Source of the DNA: an uncultured Ruminococcus sp.
GTDB taxonomy: Bacteria > Bacillota > Clostridia > Oscillospirales > CAG-272
Direction of reading: 5' to 3'
Assembly (NCBI GenBank): GCA_902779285.1
Contig: CACZAZ010000019.1
Coordinates: forward strand, 1-35,816
DNA length: 35,816 nt
Part shown: positions 7,181 through 15,070 of the stretch, piece by piece
Position numbering within the stretch: the stretch's first letter is position 1
Layout of the letters: each line of letters starts with the position of its first letter
Translations under genes and position numbers: made by a program
Notes under the pieces: model-generated
Told to the model about the DNA's origin: nothing
Database searches by the model: none
The model's input: the letters and a program-made list of their open reading frames with translations, nothing else

Positions 7181-7569
7181 ACGGCAAAGAACGAGACGGC
7201 GCCGAGGCACGTCCCGCCGAAAAGCGTACAGTAGGGCGCGGCGGAGAGCAGGACGCGGGTGCTTTCGTTTCCGGCGGAGACCGAAAAGAAAACGGCGAAA
7301 AGGAACGCGACAATCGACAGAAGGACCAATATCGCCCCCGAACCGGCGGTGCACCAGAGCGTTCCCTTCGAGCGGTCGAAGCGGGAGAGGACGAGCAGAA
7401 GAAAAACGGCGACCGAGGCGATCGCGATCACCCACGCGAATCCCCGCGCCGCGTCAAAGTGGGCGTAGCCGTCCCCGCCGATCTCGCGGATCCCCTCGTG
7501 CTGGGTCGCCCATTCGGAGAGCGTCCTGGTCTCCCGGACGACCTCGTCGGCGAGCGGATTCTTGGTCAC
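7165..7569 (-). CDS. 4-TM membrane protein, family member 3, probable 5' frameshift
   Basis: From GTG 7569 the frame gives 134 residues with three helices: FAWVIAIASVAVFLLLVL, SGAILVLLSIVAFLFAVFF and PYCTLFGGTCLGAVSFFAV. The same frame stays open to 7653 and there encodes LFLPLLCALPGAIAAILGLV, exactly the missing first helix, but without a usable start. TTG 7687 overlaps the stop of the upstream endonuclease-family gene (TTGA); it begins MKTGKIATAPITP in another frame. A one-base indel near 7646-7656 would join the two into a normal four-helix member of this cluster. GTG 7569 has no ribosome binding site. It may be a pseudogene or a sequencing error. Confidence 0.6.
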   Translation of the reverse strand: MTKNPLADEVVRETRTLSEWATQHEGIREIGGDGYAHFDAARGFAWVIAIASVAVFLLLVLSRFDRSKGTLWCTAGSGAILVLLSIVAFLFAVFFSVSAGNESTRVLLSAAPYCTLFGGTCLGAVSFFAVRPDL

Positions 7570-7683
7570 CTGATCCGCGTACGGCAGGACAAGACCGAGG
7601 ATCGCCGCGATAGCGCCGGGAAGAGCGCAGAGGAGCGGGAGGAACAGGCGGAGTTATGGGGGCGGTTGCGATTTTCCCCGTTT

Positions 7684-8475
7684 TCAAAGGTCGAATTTGA
7701 CGGTAAAGGGATAATGGTCCGAGAGGTAGATCCCCATCTTCTCGTCCCGCCACACGTCGAGGTCGCGGGCAGATTTTGCGCTCTTCGGATCGAGGTAGAT
7801 GAAGTCGATCTTGCGCGGCGGATCGTTGCTGTCCGGCACCAGCCGTCCCCACCAATGGAAGGTGGGACCGGTATCTCCCGTGACCTCGACCAGCGGGAAG
7901 ACGGTATTCTCGTCCACCCATTTCATGGTCGCGGAGGTCTCTCGGGCGTTGAAGTCGCCGAGGACCAGGGTCGCGTCGGCTTTCAGTTCGGTCTCTTTCT
8001 TCGCAAGGTATTCCGTTACCAGTTTGATGCCGAGGATCCGCGCCTCGTCCGAGACGTGGTCGAGGTGGATGCCGGCGACGCGGAGCAGTTTGCCCTCTCC
8101 CGTCATAAAGACGCAGACCGGGCAGATCCGCGGGCAGGAACTCTGACCGGGATAGCGGGTCGCGGGGACGTTCGGCGTCGGGCTGAGCCAGAAACTCTCG
8201 AAGGAGATCAGCGTGAACAGTCCGTGTTTGACGGCGATCGTGACCCCCTCTCCGCGGCGGTCGGCGTTCCTGCCGTAGCCGTAGAGGTCGTAGCCGTCGA
8301 GGTGGTTTTCAAAAAAGGCGCGGATGGGGTCGATCACTTCCTGAAAACAGATCAGGTCCGGCGACTCCAGGCGGATCTTTTCGAGGATCATCCCCGAGCG
8401 GAAAAGGAACGAGTTGACCCCGTCCTCCCCGAGATAGACGCTTCTGACGTTAAAGGTGCAAACTTTGAGTTCCAT
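7684..8475 (-). CDS. endonuclease/exonuclease/phosphatase-family protein
   Basis: A 263-residue protein with the whole EEP signature set: CTFNVRS, DLICFQEV (metal-binding Glu), GIHLDHVSDEA, LVLGDFNARE, PPRKIDFIYL and the terminal catalytic LSDHYPFTV. No signal peptide, so it is cytoplasmic. Members cleave phosphodiesters in DNA, RNA, inositol phosphates or sphingolipids, and the substrate cannot be told here. I chose ATG 8475 because GGAG lies six bases upstream; the ATG at 8487 has its purine run too close. The start is one base from the stop of the kinase gene upstream, indicating an operon. Confidence 0.88.
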   Translation of the reverse strand: MELKVCTFNVRSVYLGEDGVNSFLFRSGMILEKIRLESPDLICFQEVIDPIRAFFENHLDGYDLYGYGRNADRRGEGVTIAVKHGLFTLISFESFWLSPTPNVPATRYPGQSSCPRICPVCVFMTGEGKLLRVAGIHLDHVSDEARILGIKLVTEYLAKKETELKADATLVLGDFNARETSATMKWVDENTVFPLVEVTGDTGPTFHWWGRLVPDSNDPPRKIDFIYLDPKSAKSARDLDVWRDEKMGIYLSDHYPFTVKFDL

Positions 8476-8476
8476 T

Positions 8477-9331
8477 TTATTCTCCATCCTTCGGGATCAG
8501 ACGCCCGATCGTTTTTTCAAACAGTAAGCCGTAGGGGTGTTCCGCAAGATAGGGGTAAGTCACCCTGACCGTCTCTCTGACGTAGTCGGCGGCGAGGCGC
8601 GCGGATTCTTCGAGCGGTTTGCCCGACAGGACGTAACCGACCATCACCGACGTAAAGACGTCGCCCGTGCCGTGGATCGGGGCGTCGATCCGCTCGTGGA
8701 AATACGAGAAGACCCGGTTTTCGTCCGCGTCATAGCCGACGACGCCGTATTCTCCGCCGCAATGCACGCTGGTCAGCACCAAGCTCCGACAGCCCGCCTT
8801 GACCAGCCGCTCGATCAGCCCGTCGATATAGGCGCGGTCGTAGCCGTTTTCCGGGTATTCCTCCCCGAGCATAAAGCACGCCTCGGTGACGTTCGGGGTG
8901 GCGATAGCCGACTTTTTCGACAGTTTCATCATATCGGCGGCGTGATCGGCGTCGAATCCCCAATAGAACTTTCCGTTGTCCGCCATCGCGGGGTCGACGA
9001 CCAGCAGCGTGTTCTCGTCCGACACGCGGTCGATCAGTTCCGAGACGAGCGAGACCTGTCTTCCCTTGCAGAGATAACCGGTGTAGATGCAGTCGAAACC
9101 GATCCCGGTCTTTTTCCAATGTTCGGAGATCGGGCGGATGTCGTCGGTAAGATCACGCACCGTATAACCCGTAAACCCCCCCGTATGGGTCGACAAAACG
9201 GCGGTGGGGAGGATCACCGTCTCGTGCCCCATCGCGGAAAGGATGGGCAGAGCAACGGTCGTCGAACACTTCCCGAAACAGGAAATATCTTCGACGGTAA
9301 GTACGCGTTTTTGGATCGGGGTATGGTACAT
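8477..9331 (-). CDS. pyridoxamine/pyridoxal kinase
   Basis: A 284-residue ribokinase-fold enzyme that phosphorylates B6 vitamers, salvaging pyridoxal phosphate. It opens RVLTVEDISCFGKCSTTVALP, typical of the Firmicutes pyridoxamine kinase group; STHTGGFTGY, VVDPAMADNGKFY, ATPNVTEACFMLG and the anion-hole motif APIHGTGDVFTSVMVGYVLSG (catalytic Asp) follow. ATG 9331 fits the family N-terminus; an in-frame ATG 39 bases earlier adds a tail not typical of the family. First gene of a two-gene operon with the EEP-fold protein. Confidence 0.9.
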   Translation of the reverse strand: MYHTPIQKRVLTVEDISCFGKCSTTVALPILSAMGHETVILPTAVLSTHTGGFTGYTVRDLTDDIRPISEHWKKTGIGFDCIYTGYLCKGRQVSLVSELIDRVSDENTLLVVDPAMADNGKFYWGFDADHAADMMKLSKKSAIATPNVTEACFMLGEEYPENGYDRAYIDGLIERLVKAGCRSLVLTSVHCGGEYGVVGYDADENRVFSYFHERIDAPIHGTGDVFTSVMVGYVLSGKPLEESARLAADYVRETVRVTYPYLAEHPYGLLFEKTIGRLIPKDGE

Positions 9332-9384
9332 CGGAGGCGCCTCTTTCTTCCCGCGCCGGCGGGAAATCAAAAACTTCGGACAGT

Positions 9385-9413
9385 ATTATAGCACACCGCG
9401 CTCGTTTTTTCCA
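9385..9413 (-). promoter_or_regulatory. promoter of the pyridoxamine kinase operon
   Basis: Minus-strand TATAAT (9390-9385) with a 17-nt spacer from TGGAAA (9413-9408), a four-of-six match to TTGACA. It is back-to-back with the plus-strand promoter at 9498. Confidence 0.6.
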
Positions 9414-9497
9414 CTCTTTCCCGAAAAAAAGCAAAAAAAGAGTTTTGCGGAAAACGCGCAACAAAAAGCAAAAATCTTGCGCGCGGGTGCGCGCACC

Positions 9498-9526
9498 TTG
9501 ACAAAATCGGTTTTACCTTTTATAAT
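9498..9526 (+). promoter_or_regulatory. promoter of the radical SAM operon
   Basis: Perfect TTGACA (9498-9503), 17-nt spacer, TATAAT (9521-9526). A GC-rich palindrome GCGCGC-GGGT-GCGCGC lies just upstream of the -35 box. Confidence 0.85.
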
Positions 9527-9559
9527 AGAATAGATAAAGTATTTTCGGAGGGACAAGCC

Positions 9560-10465
9560 GTGACGACCGACGCATACCGTTCCTGCCGGCTCTGCCCCCG
9601 CGCCTGTTCCGTCGACCGGACGGCGGGGGAAACCGGCGCCTGCCGCGTCGGGTCGGATCTTCTCGTCGCGCGCGCCGCGCTCCACCCCTGGGAGGAGCCG
9701 TGTCTCGTCGGGAAAAAGGGGTCGGGCGCCGTCTTCTTCTCGGGCTGCGGGCTCGGCTGCGTCTACTGCCAGAACAGGGCGATCTCGCGCGGCGAAGCCG
9801 GGGCGAAGATCCCGGTCGGGCGGCTCGCGGAGATCTTTCTCGAACTGCAGGCGGCGGGCGCGGCGAATATCAACCTCGTCACCGGGACGCACTTTCTCCC
9901 CTCGATCCTTCCCGCGCTCGACCGGGCGAAAAAGAACGGTCTTTCGCTCCCCGTCGTGTGGAACACCGGCGGCTACGAAACGGTCGAAACGCTTGACGCG
10001 CTGCGCGGGTACGCCGATATTTTTCTCCCCGATTACAAGTACGCCAGCCCCGAGACCGCGCGGGCGTATTCGCACGCGCCCGACTATCCCGAAGCCGCGC
10101 TCACGGCGATCGAACGGATGCTCGAGATCTCGGGCGAGCCGGTCTTTGCCCCCGACGGGCGGCTGCTCAGGGGGACGGTCGTGCGTTTTCTGCTTCTTCC
10201 CGGGCGGCTGCTCGAAGCGAAAACGGCGCTCTCGCGGGTGTTCCGGCTTTGCGGGAACGACGCGATCTACAGTCTGATGCGGCAGTACACCCCGCAGCCG
10301 GGTCTTCCCTCTCCGCTCGATCGGCGCGTTACCGACCGCGAGTATTCCTCGTTTGTCGATCACGCCGTCTCGCTCGGCGTCGCGCGCGGATACACGCAGG
10401 AGCGCGAGTCCGCGGAGGAGAGCTTCATCCCGCCGTTCGACCTGACGGGAGTTTTGAAGGAATGA
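9560..10465 (+). CDS. radical SAM protein, PflX-like (COG1313)
   Basis: A 301-residue cytoplasmic iron-sulfur protein starting at GTG 9560 (GGAGGG seven bases upstream). It opens CRLCPRACSVDRTAGETGAC, the extra N-terminal cysteine motif of COG1313. GCGLGCVYCQN follows, with the CxxxCxxC ligands of the SAM-cleaving [4Fe-4S] cluster. The middle holds NLVTGTHFLPSI, and VVWNTGGYET and FLPDYKY are typical of the group. The family resembles pyruvate formate-lyase activases, but its target is unknown. The stop overlaps the ATG of a DUF559 protein (ATGA), so the two are translationally coupled. Confidence 0.88.
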   Translation: MTTDAYRSCRLCPRACSVDRTAGETGACRVGSDLLVARAALHPWEEPCLVGKKGSGAVFFSGCGLGCVYCQNRAISRGEAGAKIPVGRLAEIFLELQAAGAANINLVTGTHFLPSILPALDRAKKNGLSLPVVWNTGGYETVETLDALRGYADIFLPDYKYASPETARAYSHAPDYPEAALTAIERMLEISGEPVFAPDGRLLRGTVVRFLLLPGRLLEAKTALSRVFRLCGNDAIYSLMRQYTPQPGLPSPLDRRVTDREYSSFVDHAVSLGVARGYTQERESAEESFIPPFDLTGVLKE

Positions 10466-10809
10466 ACAAATACAACAATCCGCAACTCAAAACGCTCGCG
10501 CGGAATCTGCGCCGGAATATGACCGAAGAAGAACGGCATCTTTGGTTTGATTTTCTGCGGCTGCTCCCGGTCACGTTCCAACGGCAAAAAGTGATCGGTC
10601 CCTATATCGTTGATTTCTACTGTGCAAAAGCGAAGATGGTCGTGGAGATCGACGGCGCGCAGCATTTTGAGGAGAAAGGAAAGAAAAAGGATCGGGAGCG
10701 GGACGCATTCCTTGCCGGACTCGGGCTTCGCGTTTTCCGATACTCGAACGTTGAACTCAACCGCCATTTCGACGCAGTTTGCAGAGATATTGAACGGCAT
10801 TTGCCCTGA
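10462..10809 (+). CDS. DUF559 endonuclease-like protein
   Basis: A 115-residue Vsr-like (PD-(D/E)XK fold) protein. NMTEEERHLWFDFLRLLPVTF is the family opening; YIVDFYCAKAKMVVEIDGAQH supplies the Asp and Glu-X-Asp metal positions; GLRVFRYSNVELNR closes the domain. DUF559 proteins are frequent in genomes of this kind and are suspected nucleases tied to mobile DNA; no substrate has been shown here. The coupling to the radical SAM gene may be accidental insertion behind its stop codon, because the region immediately after it is filled with palindromic repeats. Confidence 0.85.
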   Translation: MNKYNNPQLKTLARNLRRNMTEEERHLWFDFLRLLPVTFQRQKVIGPYIVDFYCAKAKMVVEIDGAQHFEEKGKKKDRERDAFLAGLGLRVFRYSNVELNRHFDAVCRDIERHLP

Positions 10810-10863
10810 CCGCCCCTCCGGGTCTTCCGCCCGCCTCGATAACGCTGCAAACCCGCACCGCCG

Positions 10864-11007
10864 TTCCAAGTCTTCCCCTCGAGGGGAAGACGTCACGGAG
10901 TGACAGATGAGGTGGAACCGGGCTGTATCAAAAACAAATCCGTGAGATACGGGAGAACACCTCATCCGGCGCAAGCGCCACCTTCCCCTCGAGGGGAAGG
11001 CTTGGAA
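10864..11007. repeat. inverted pair of CACCTCAT palindromic elements
   Basis: Two ~50-bp copies face each other. Right copy 10958-11007: CACCTCATCC, hairpin GGCGC-AA-GCGCC, 20-nt palindrome CCTTCCCCTC/GAGGGGAAGG, end CTTGGAA. Left copy 10864-10915, reversed: TTCCAAG, palindrome TCTTCCCCTC/GAGGGGAAGA, hairpin GTCAC-GGA-GTGAC, then AGATGAGGTG. The middle hairpin differs between copies but stays paired. About 42 bp of unique sequence lies between. A third copy is at 24111. I know similar repeats from gut Clostridia genomes; they carry no gene. Confidence 0.85.
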
Positions 11008-11030
11008 ACGAGACGGGGAACAAGGAGTGA

Positions 11031-11100
11031 AAACGCCCGCGAGCGGGCTGATGAAGTCGCTACGCAGATGAAGTCGCGCCTGCGGCGCGAATGAAGAATT
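11031..11100. repeat. hairpin-linker array with GATGAAGT linkers
   Basis: GATGAAGT occurs at 11050 and 11067 and a degenerate AATGAAG at 11090. Hairpins are GCCCGC-GA-GCGGGC (11035-11048) and CGCGCC-TGC-GGCGCG (11075-11089), with a weak one between. It ends 25 bp before the peptidase start. The 316-bp gap 10810-11125 holds only this array and the inverted repeat pair. Confidence 0.7.
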
Positions 11101-11125
11101 GACAAAAAACCGTGAGGAAAGACGA

Positions 11126-12871
11126 ATGATAAAACGCGTTTTAGCCGTGCTGCTGTTGTGGGCGCTCTTGGCGGCGGCGGTCTCCTGCTCTTTCGGCGCC
11201 GAGACGGTACCGGGGACCTCCGTCCCGACCTCGCAGGCCGAGACGGAGCCGCACGATCCGCTCGACGTCGGGGACGTTCTTTCGCGGTTGTCGGCAAACA
11301 AGAACGTCACCGTCGGGCGGGACGATCTGATCTTCGATCTGACGCGGGAGGAAGTCGACCGGCTGCTCGCGGATTTCGACGAGCTCGACCGGCTGCTCGC
11401 GGAGGGGACCGACTACGAGGCGTTCGATCTGCTCTATACCCGGCTCTCGGAGGAAGCGCTCGACCGCGTCCGGACGCAGGCGGAGATCGTTTATGTATTC
11501 TGGTGCTGCGATCTGACCGACCCTCTGACCGAGGCGGCGTACCTGTATCTGAACGAACTGTATTCCGACCTCGGCGCACGGATCGACCGGATGTACGAGA
11601 CGCTGTGGAACTCGCCGTTCTCCGAACTCTTTTACGACGGGTGGACCGAGGAGGAGATCGACGAAGCGCTCCGTTACGCCGCCGGCTCGACCGAAGAAGC
11701 GACGGCGCTGATCGCGGAAAACGCCGCGCTTGTCGCCGCGTTCCGCGCCCTCTCCGACGAGGAGCAGACCTTCTATCCCGAATCGGCGCGGCTGTTTTAC
11801 GAACTGGCGAAGAACAACGACAGGATCGCGGAACTGTACGGGTACGAAAACTACGTGGAATACGCCTACCCGGAACTCTACGGGCGCGATTATACCCCCG
11901 CCGACGCCGCCTCGCTCCGCGCGCTCTTCTGCCGGACGCTGATGCCCCGTCTCCGGGACCTCGCCGCGAAAGCGTTCGAGGGAAAACTCTCGTTCGCGTC
12001 GCTTTCCGTCAAGGACTATTTCAGATTCTACGACTACCTGTTCGGGGACGTGCGGACCGACTATAACAACGTGGTCGGGCGCTACGCCGCCGCCGTCGGG
12101 CAGATCGCGCCGGACTTTCTTACCGTTTACCGCGATCTCCCGGAACGGAAGAATTACTATTACGCCGAGGGCGACGCCTACGAGGGCGCGTTCACGACTT
12201 GGTTCCCCGATTTCGACGCGCCGATCGTCTACTTCGGTCCCAGCTATCACTCTGCCGACACGTTCGTTCACGAGTTCGGACACTACTACGCCGCGGCGAG
12301 GAGCGAAGACGGCCTAGATTCGATCCCCTACGATCTCGCGGAGACCCAATCGCAGGGGGACGAGTTCCTGTTCGCGTACTGGTTCGAGTATATCGAGCCG
12401 TCCTACGCCGAGGTCGCGCACGCCGTCGCGGAATACAAGGTGTACGATATCCTGACCACGATCCTGACCGCCTCGCTCGTCAACGATTTCGAGTGCTACG
12501 TCTACGCCCATCTCGACGAACTCACGCCGGAGGACCTTGACGGGGTGCTGATCTCGCTCTGCGACGCGTACGGCGGCTACGAAGCGGTCAAAGCCGCGCT
12601 CGGCTACGAGCCCGAGATCTACTGGCACCACGTCGTGATGGAGGCGCCGGGGTACTACGTCAGCTACGCCGCGTCCGCGGTCCCGACCCTCGCGCTCTAC
12701 GCGAAGGCGATCGAAGAGGGGTTTGCCGCCGCCGTCGGAGCGTACGAGATCCTCGTGACGAGCGACCCCGCGCTCGGCTTTCTCGAGGTCCTCTACGAAG
12801 CGGGGATCGGTTCCCCATTCGATGACACGACCTACGAGACCATCGCTAAGGCGCTTGACCGAAACGACTGA
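11126..12871 (+). CDS. lipoprotein zinc metallopeptidase (M3-like, HExxH)
   Basis: A 581-residue exported peptidase. ATG 11126 (GAGGAAAG upstream) gives MIKRVLAVLLLWALLAAAVSC, a signal peptide with an AVSC lipobox. The mature part is acidic and helical. Zinc motif HEFGHYYAA (two His and catalytic Glu) is near residue 390 in the context ADTFVHEFGHYYA; the third ligand is probably Glu in the following ETQSQGDEFLFAYW helix, which matches M3/thimet-type gluzincins. LLAEGTDYEAFDLLYTRLSEE resembles the helical N-domain of oligoendopeptidase F. Likely degrades peptides at the cell surface. Overall similarity to M3 is judged from motifs only. Confidence 0.82.
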   Translation: MIKRVLAVLLLWALLAAAVSCSFGAETVPGTSVPTSQAETEPHDPLDVGDVLSRLSANKNVTVGRDDLIFDLTREEVDRLLADFDELDRLLAEGTDYEAFDLLYTRLSEEALDRVRTQAEIVYVFWCCDLTDPLTEAAYLYLNELYSDLGARIDRMYETLWNSPFSELFYDGWTEEEIDEALRYAAGSTEEATALIAENAALVAAFRALSDEEQTFYPESARLFYELAKNNDRIAELYGYENYVEYAYPELYGRDYTPADAASLRALFCRTLMPRLRDLAAKAFEGKLSFASLSVKDYFRFYDYLFGDVRTDYNNVVGRYAAAVGQIAPDFLTVYRDLPERKNYYYAEGDAYEGAFTTWFPDFDAPIVYFGPSYHSADTFVHEFGHYYAAARSEDGLDSIPYDLAETQSQGDEFLFAYWFEYIEPSYAEVAHAVAEYKVYDILTTILTASLVNDFECYVYAHLDELTPEDLDGVLISLCDAYGGYEAVKAALGYEPEIYWHHVVMEAPGYYVSYAASAVPTLALYAKAIEEGFAAAVGAYEILVTSDPALGFLEVLYEAGIGSPFDDTTYETIAKALDRND

Positions 12872-12883
12872 CGGAAGGCGAAT

Positions 12884-14269
12884 ATGGACGGCGCAAACGT
12901 AAAAAAGAATGAAACCCGCGAACTGATCGTCACCGATCTCAACAATCTCGGCTACGGGGTCGGACGGATCGGGGACCTCGTCGTATTCGTTTCCGGCGCC
13001 GTCGACGGCGACCGGGTCGAAACCAAGATCATCAAGGTCGCGAAGAACTACGCCGTCGGGCGATTGGAAAAGATCCTGTCCCCTTCGCCCCACCGTCTGC
13101 CCGTCCCCGACCCCTGCCCCGCGCGCGGGTGCGGCGGGTGCGCCTATCGCGCGATCGGGTACGCGCACGAACTCGAACTGAAAAGCGGCGCGGTCAAGGC
13201 GGCGTTCCGCAGGGCGGGGCTCCCCGACGCGGAGGTCTTCCCGGTACTCTCGACCGGGAAGACCGCGGGCTACCGCAACAAGGCGCAATACCCCGTGACC
13301 GGGACCCCCGACGCGCCGGTGATCGGTTTTTTCGCACCGAAAAGCCACCGCGTGACCGACGCGAGAAAATGTCCCCTGCAGCCGCCTCTGTTCAGCGAGA
13401 TCCTCGACAAGATCGCAAGACAGATCAAGGAATACAAGATCGCGCCCTACGACGAAAAGACGCACACGGGGCTGCTCCGGCATATCTATCTCCGTTCCTC
13501 GAAAGAGGAAAAAGAGGTGCTTCTGACCTTCGTTCTGAACGGAGACGCGCTCCCGCACGAGGGCGAGGTGATCCGGGAACTGACCGACCGCTTCCCCGCC
13601 CTCGTCGGGATCGGGATCAACGTCAACCGCGAGAAAACCAACGTCATCTGCGGCGACGAATACAAAACGCTGTGGGGCAAGGACGGGATCACCGACGACC
13701 TTGCGGGGGTGAAACTCTCGTTTTCCGCCGCCTCGTTCTATCAGGTCAACCGCGACGCCGCCGAACTGCTCTACAAAAAAGCCAAGGAGATCGCGGATTT
13801 CAGGGGCGACGAACTTCTGCTCGACCTGTTCTGCGGGGTCGGGAGCATCGGGCTCTCGATGGCGGACGCGGTGCGCGAGGTCGTCGGGATCGAGATCGTG
13901 CCGGACGCGGTGAAATGCGCCGTCGAGAACGCGAAACGCAACGGGATCGAAAACGCCTCGTTTTTCGCGGGCGACGCCTCGGACGTTGAAAAACTGCTCG
14001 CCGGCGCGGAAAGCAAACTCGGAAAAGAACTGCGCCCCGACGCCGTGATCCTCGATCCTCCGCGCAAGGGGTGCGACGAAAAACTGCTCGCGTTCCTTGT
14101 CGAAAAGAAGATCCCGAAGATCGTCTATATCTCTTGCAACCCCGAAACGCTGGCGCGGGACGTAGCGTACCTCTCGAAAAAAGGGTACGGGTTTTCCGCG
14201 GTCACCCCGGTCGATCTGTTCCCGCGGACGGCGCACGTCGAATCAGTCTGCCGACTGATTCGACAATGA
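12884..14269 (+). CDS. rlmD: 23S rRNA (uracil-C5)-methyltransferase
   Basis: A 461-residue RumA/TrmA-type enzyme that methylates a uracil of 23S rRNA with SAM. Domains: N-terminal TRAM (LGYGVGRIGDLVVFVSGAVDGD), an Fe-S cluster site CPARGCGGC plus a later Cys, a central RNA-binding part, then a Rossmann domain with DLFCGVGSIGLSMAD, AVILDPPRKGCDE and catalytic YISCNPETLARD. The last residues VCRLIRQ are encoded inside a 12-bp perfect palindrome whose left arm is the gene's own AHVESV codons, so the original C-terminus seems to have been rewritten by repeat formation. Paralogues of this family are common, so RlmD versus RlmCD specificity is open. Confidence 0.88.
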   Translation: MDGANVKKNETRELIVTDLNNLGYGVGRIGDLVVFVSGAVDGDRVETKIIKVAKNYAVGRLEKILSPSPHRLPVPDPCPARGCGGCAYRAIGYAHELELKSGAVKAAFRRAGLPDAEVFPVLSTGKTAGYRNKAQYPVTGTPDAPVIGFFAPKSHRVTDARKCPLQPPLFSEILDKIARQIKEYKIAPYDEKTHTGLLRHIYLRSSKEEKEVLLTFVLNGDALPHEGEVIRELTDRFPALVGIGINVNREKTNVICGDEYKTLWGKDGITDDLAGVKLSFSAASFYQVNRDAAELLYKKAKEIADFRGDELLLDLFCGVGSIGLSMADAVREVVGIEIVPDAVKCAVENAKRNGIENASFFAGDASDVEKLLAGAESKLGKELRPDAVILDPPRKGCDEKLLAFLVEKKIPKIVYISCNPETLARDVAYLSKKGYGFSAVTPVDLFPRTAHVESVCRLIRQ

Positions 14270-14454
14270 ATTGCGCCTGACGGCGCGTGAATTGCCTGTC
14301 GACATGAATTGACCTTCGGTCATGAATTGCCCTGCGGGGCATGAAGGCGCAATTCAATTCATGGAGCGAAGCGAGAATTCACGAACGGAAAAGCCGTTCA
14401 ATTCACGGAGCCGTCGCAGACGGCGAGAATTTACAACGCGTAGCGTCAATTCAT
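14228..14454. repeat. rlmD-end palindrome plus GAATTG hairpin-linker array
   Basis: GTCGAATCAGTC-TGCC-GACTGATTCGAC (14237-14264) is followed by linkers RTGAATTG at 14266, 14287, 14304 and 14322. These alternate with GCGCC-TGAC-GGCGC, TGTCGACA, GACC-TTC-GGTC and CCC-TGCG-GGG. From 14346 the orientation flips: CAATTCA-type linkers alternate with GAACGG...CCGTTC (14383), GCCGTC-GCA-GACGGC (14410) and ACGC-GTA-GCGT (14436), ending CAATTCAT. Positions 14228-14266 are repeated exactly at 15071-15109. A near copy of the array is at 24272. Confidence 0.85.
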
Positions 14455-14483
14455 TTATTCCAACGCTTCCGGGAGGGAAAACG

Positions 14484-15035
14484 ATGAGATTCACCGTTCT
14501 GATGCTGACCTGGTTGTTGATCGACCATTTGGTTGAGATCGTCGTTGCGCAGATCATCCCGAAGGTGCGGAGAAAAACGCGGTTGGACAACCTGAAAGCG
14601 CGCGAAAGCAAAACGGTCGCCATGAACTTCGAGATGCGGACGTTTTTTCTGGTCTCGTGCCTTTTCATAACTTTGATCGGGGTATTACTTATCGTATTCC
14701 CGCAGATCTCCGCCTTTTGCAAATTTGACTATGTCGTGACTCTGCTCGTTTGGTGGTTGCCGGTCATCTTTGATTTGATCGTGCTGTCGTTTATGATGAT
14801 CTCGATCCAATACGACGAGGACGGTTTTACGTACAGAAACGCGTTCGGTTTGAAACGGCGTTTCCGGTATCAGGAGATCGAAAAAATAGTCGAAGTAAGA
14901 AACACGGTCATCGTGACCAAAAGAAAAAAGATCGTATTGTTCAACGCCATGTCGGGATTATTCGCTTTTTCACGGTATCTTTCGGAGATCGCGCCGGATA
15001 TCCCGAGGACTATTAAGCGGAAAAAACGAAAATAA
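14484..15035 (+). CDS. membrane protein with PH-like C-terminal domain, unknown function
   Basis: A 183-residue protein. ATG 14484 is preceded by GGGAGGG; the longer in-frame reading upstream is translated repeat array and is not real. One hydrophobic N-terminal segment (VLMLTWLLIDHLVEIVVAQI), a basic stretch, then two helices (FFLVSCLFITLIGVLLIVF and VVTLLVWWLPVIFDLIVLSF). The C-terminal part (ISIQYDEDGFTYRNAFGLKRRFRYQEIEKIVE...IVLFNAMSG) has the strand pattern of bacterial PH-like membrane proteins. It is flanked on both sides by identical 39-bp copies of the rlmD 3' end. Confidence 0.7.
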   Translation: MRFTVLMLTWLLIDHLVEIVVAQIIPKVRRKTRLDNLKARESKTVAMNFEMRTFFLVSCLFITLIGVLLIVFPQISAFCKFDYVVTLLVWWLPVIFDLIVLSFMMISIQYDEDGFTYRNAFGLKRRFRYQEIEKIVEVRNTVIVTKRKKIVLFNAMSGLFAFSRYLSEIAPDIPRTIKRKKRK

Positions 15036-15070
15036 AAAACAGATCGTAGCCCGTTGGCTGCGCCAACCGC

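Noticed and set aside
14237..14264. Intrinsic terminator of rlmD
   Set aside because: Strong stem but no T-run on either strand; the sequence continues into the repeat array.
14322..14483. Extended N-terminus of the membrane protein at 14484
   Set aside because: It is translation of the GAATTG repeat array; the same happens at 24315-24443.
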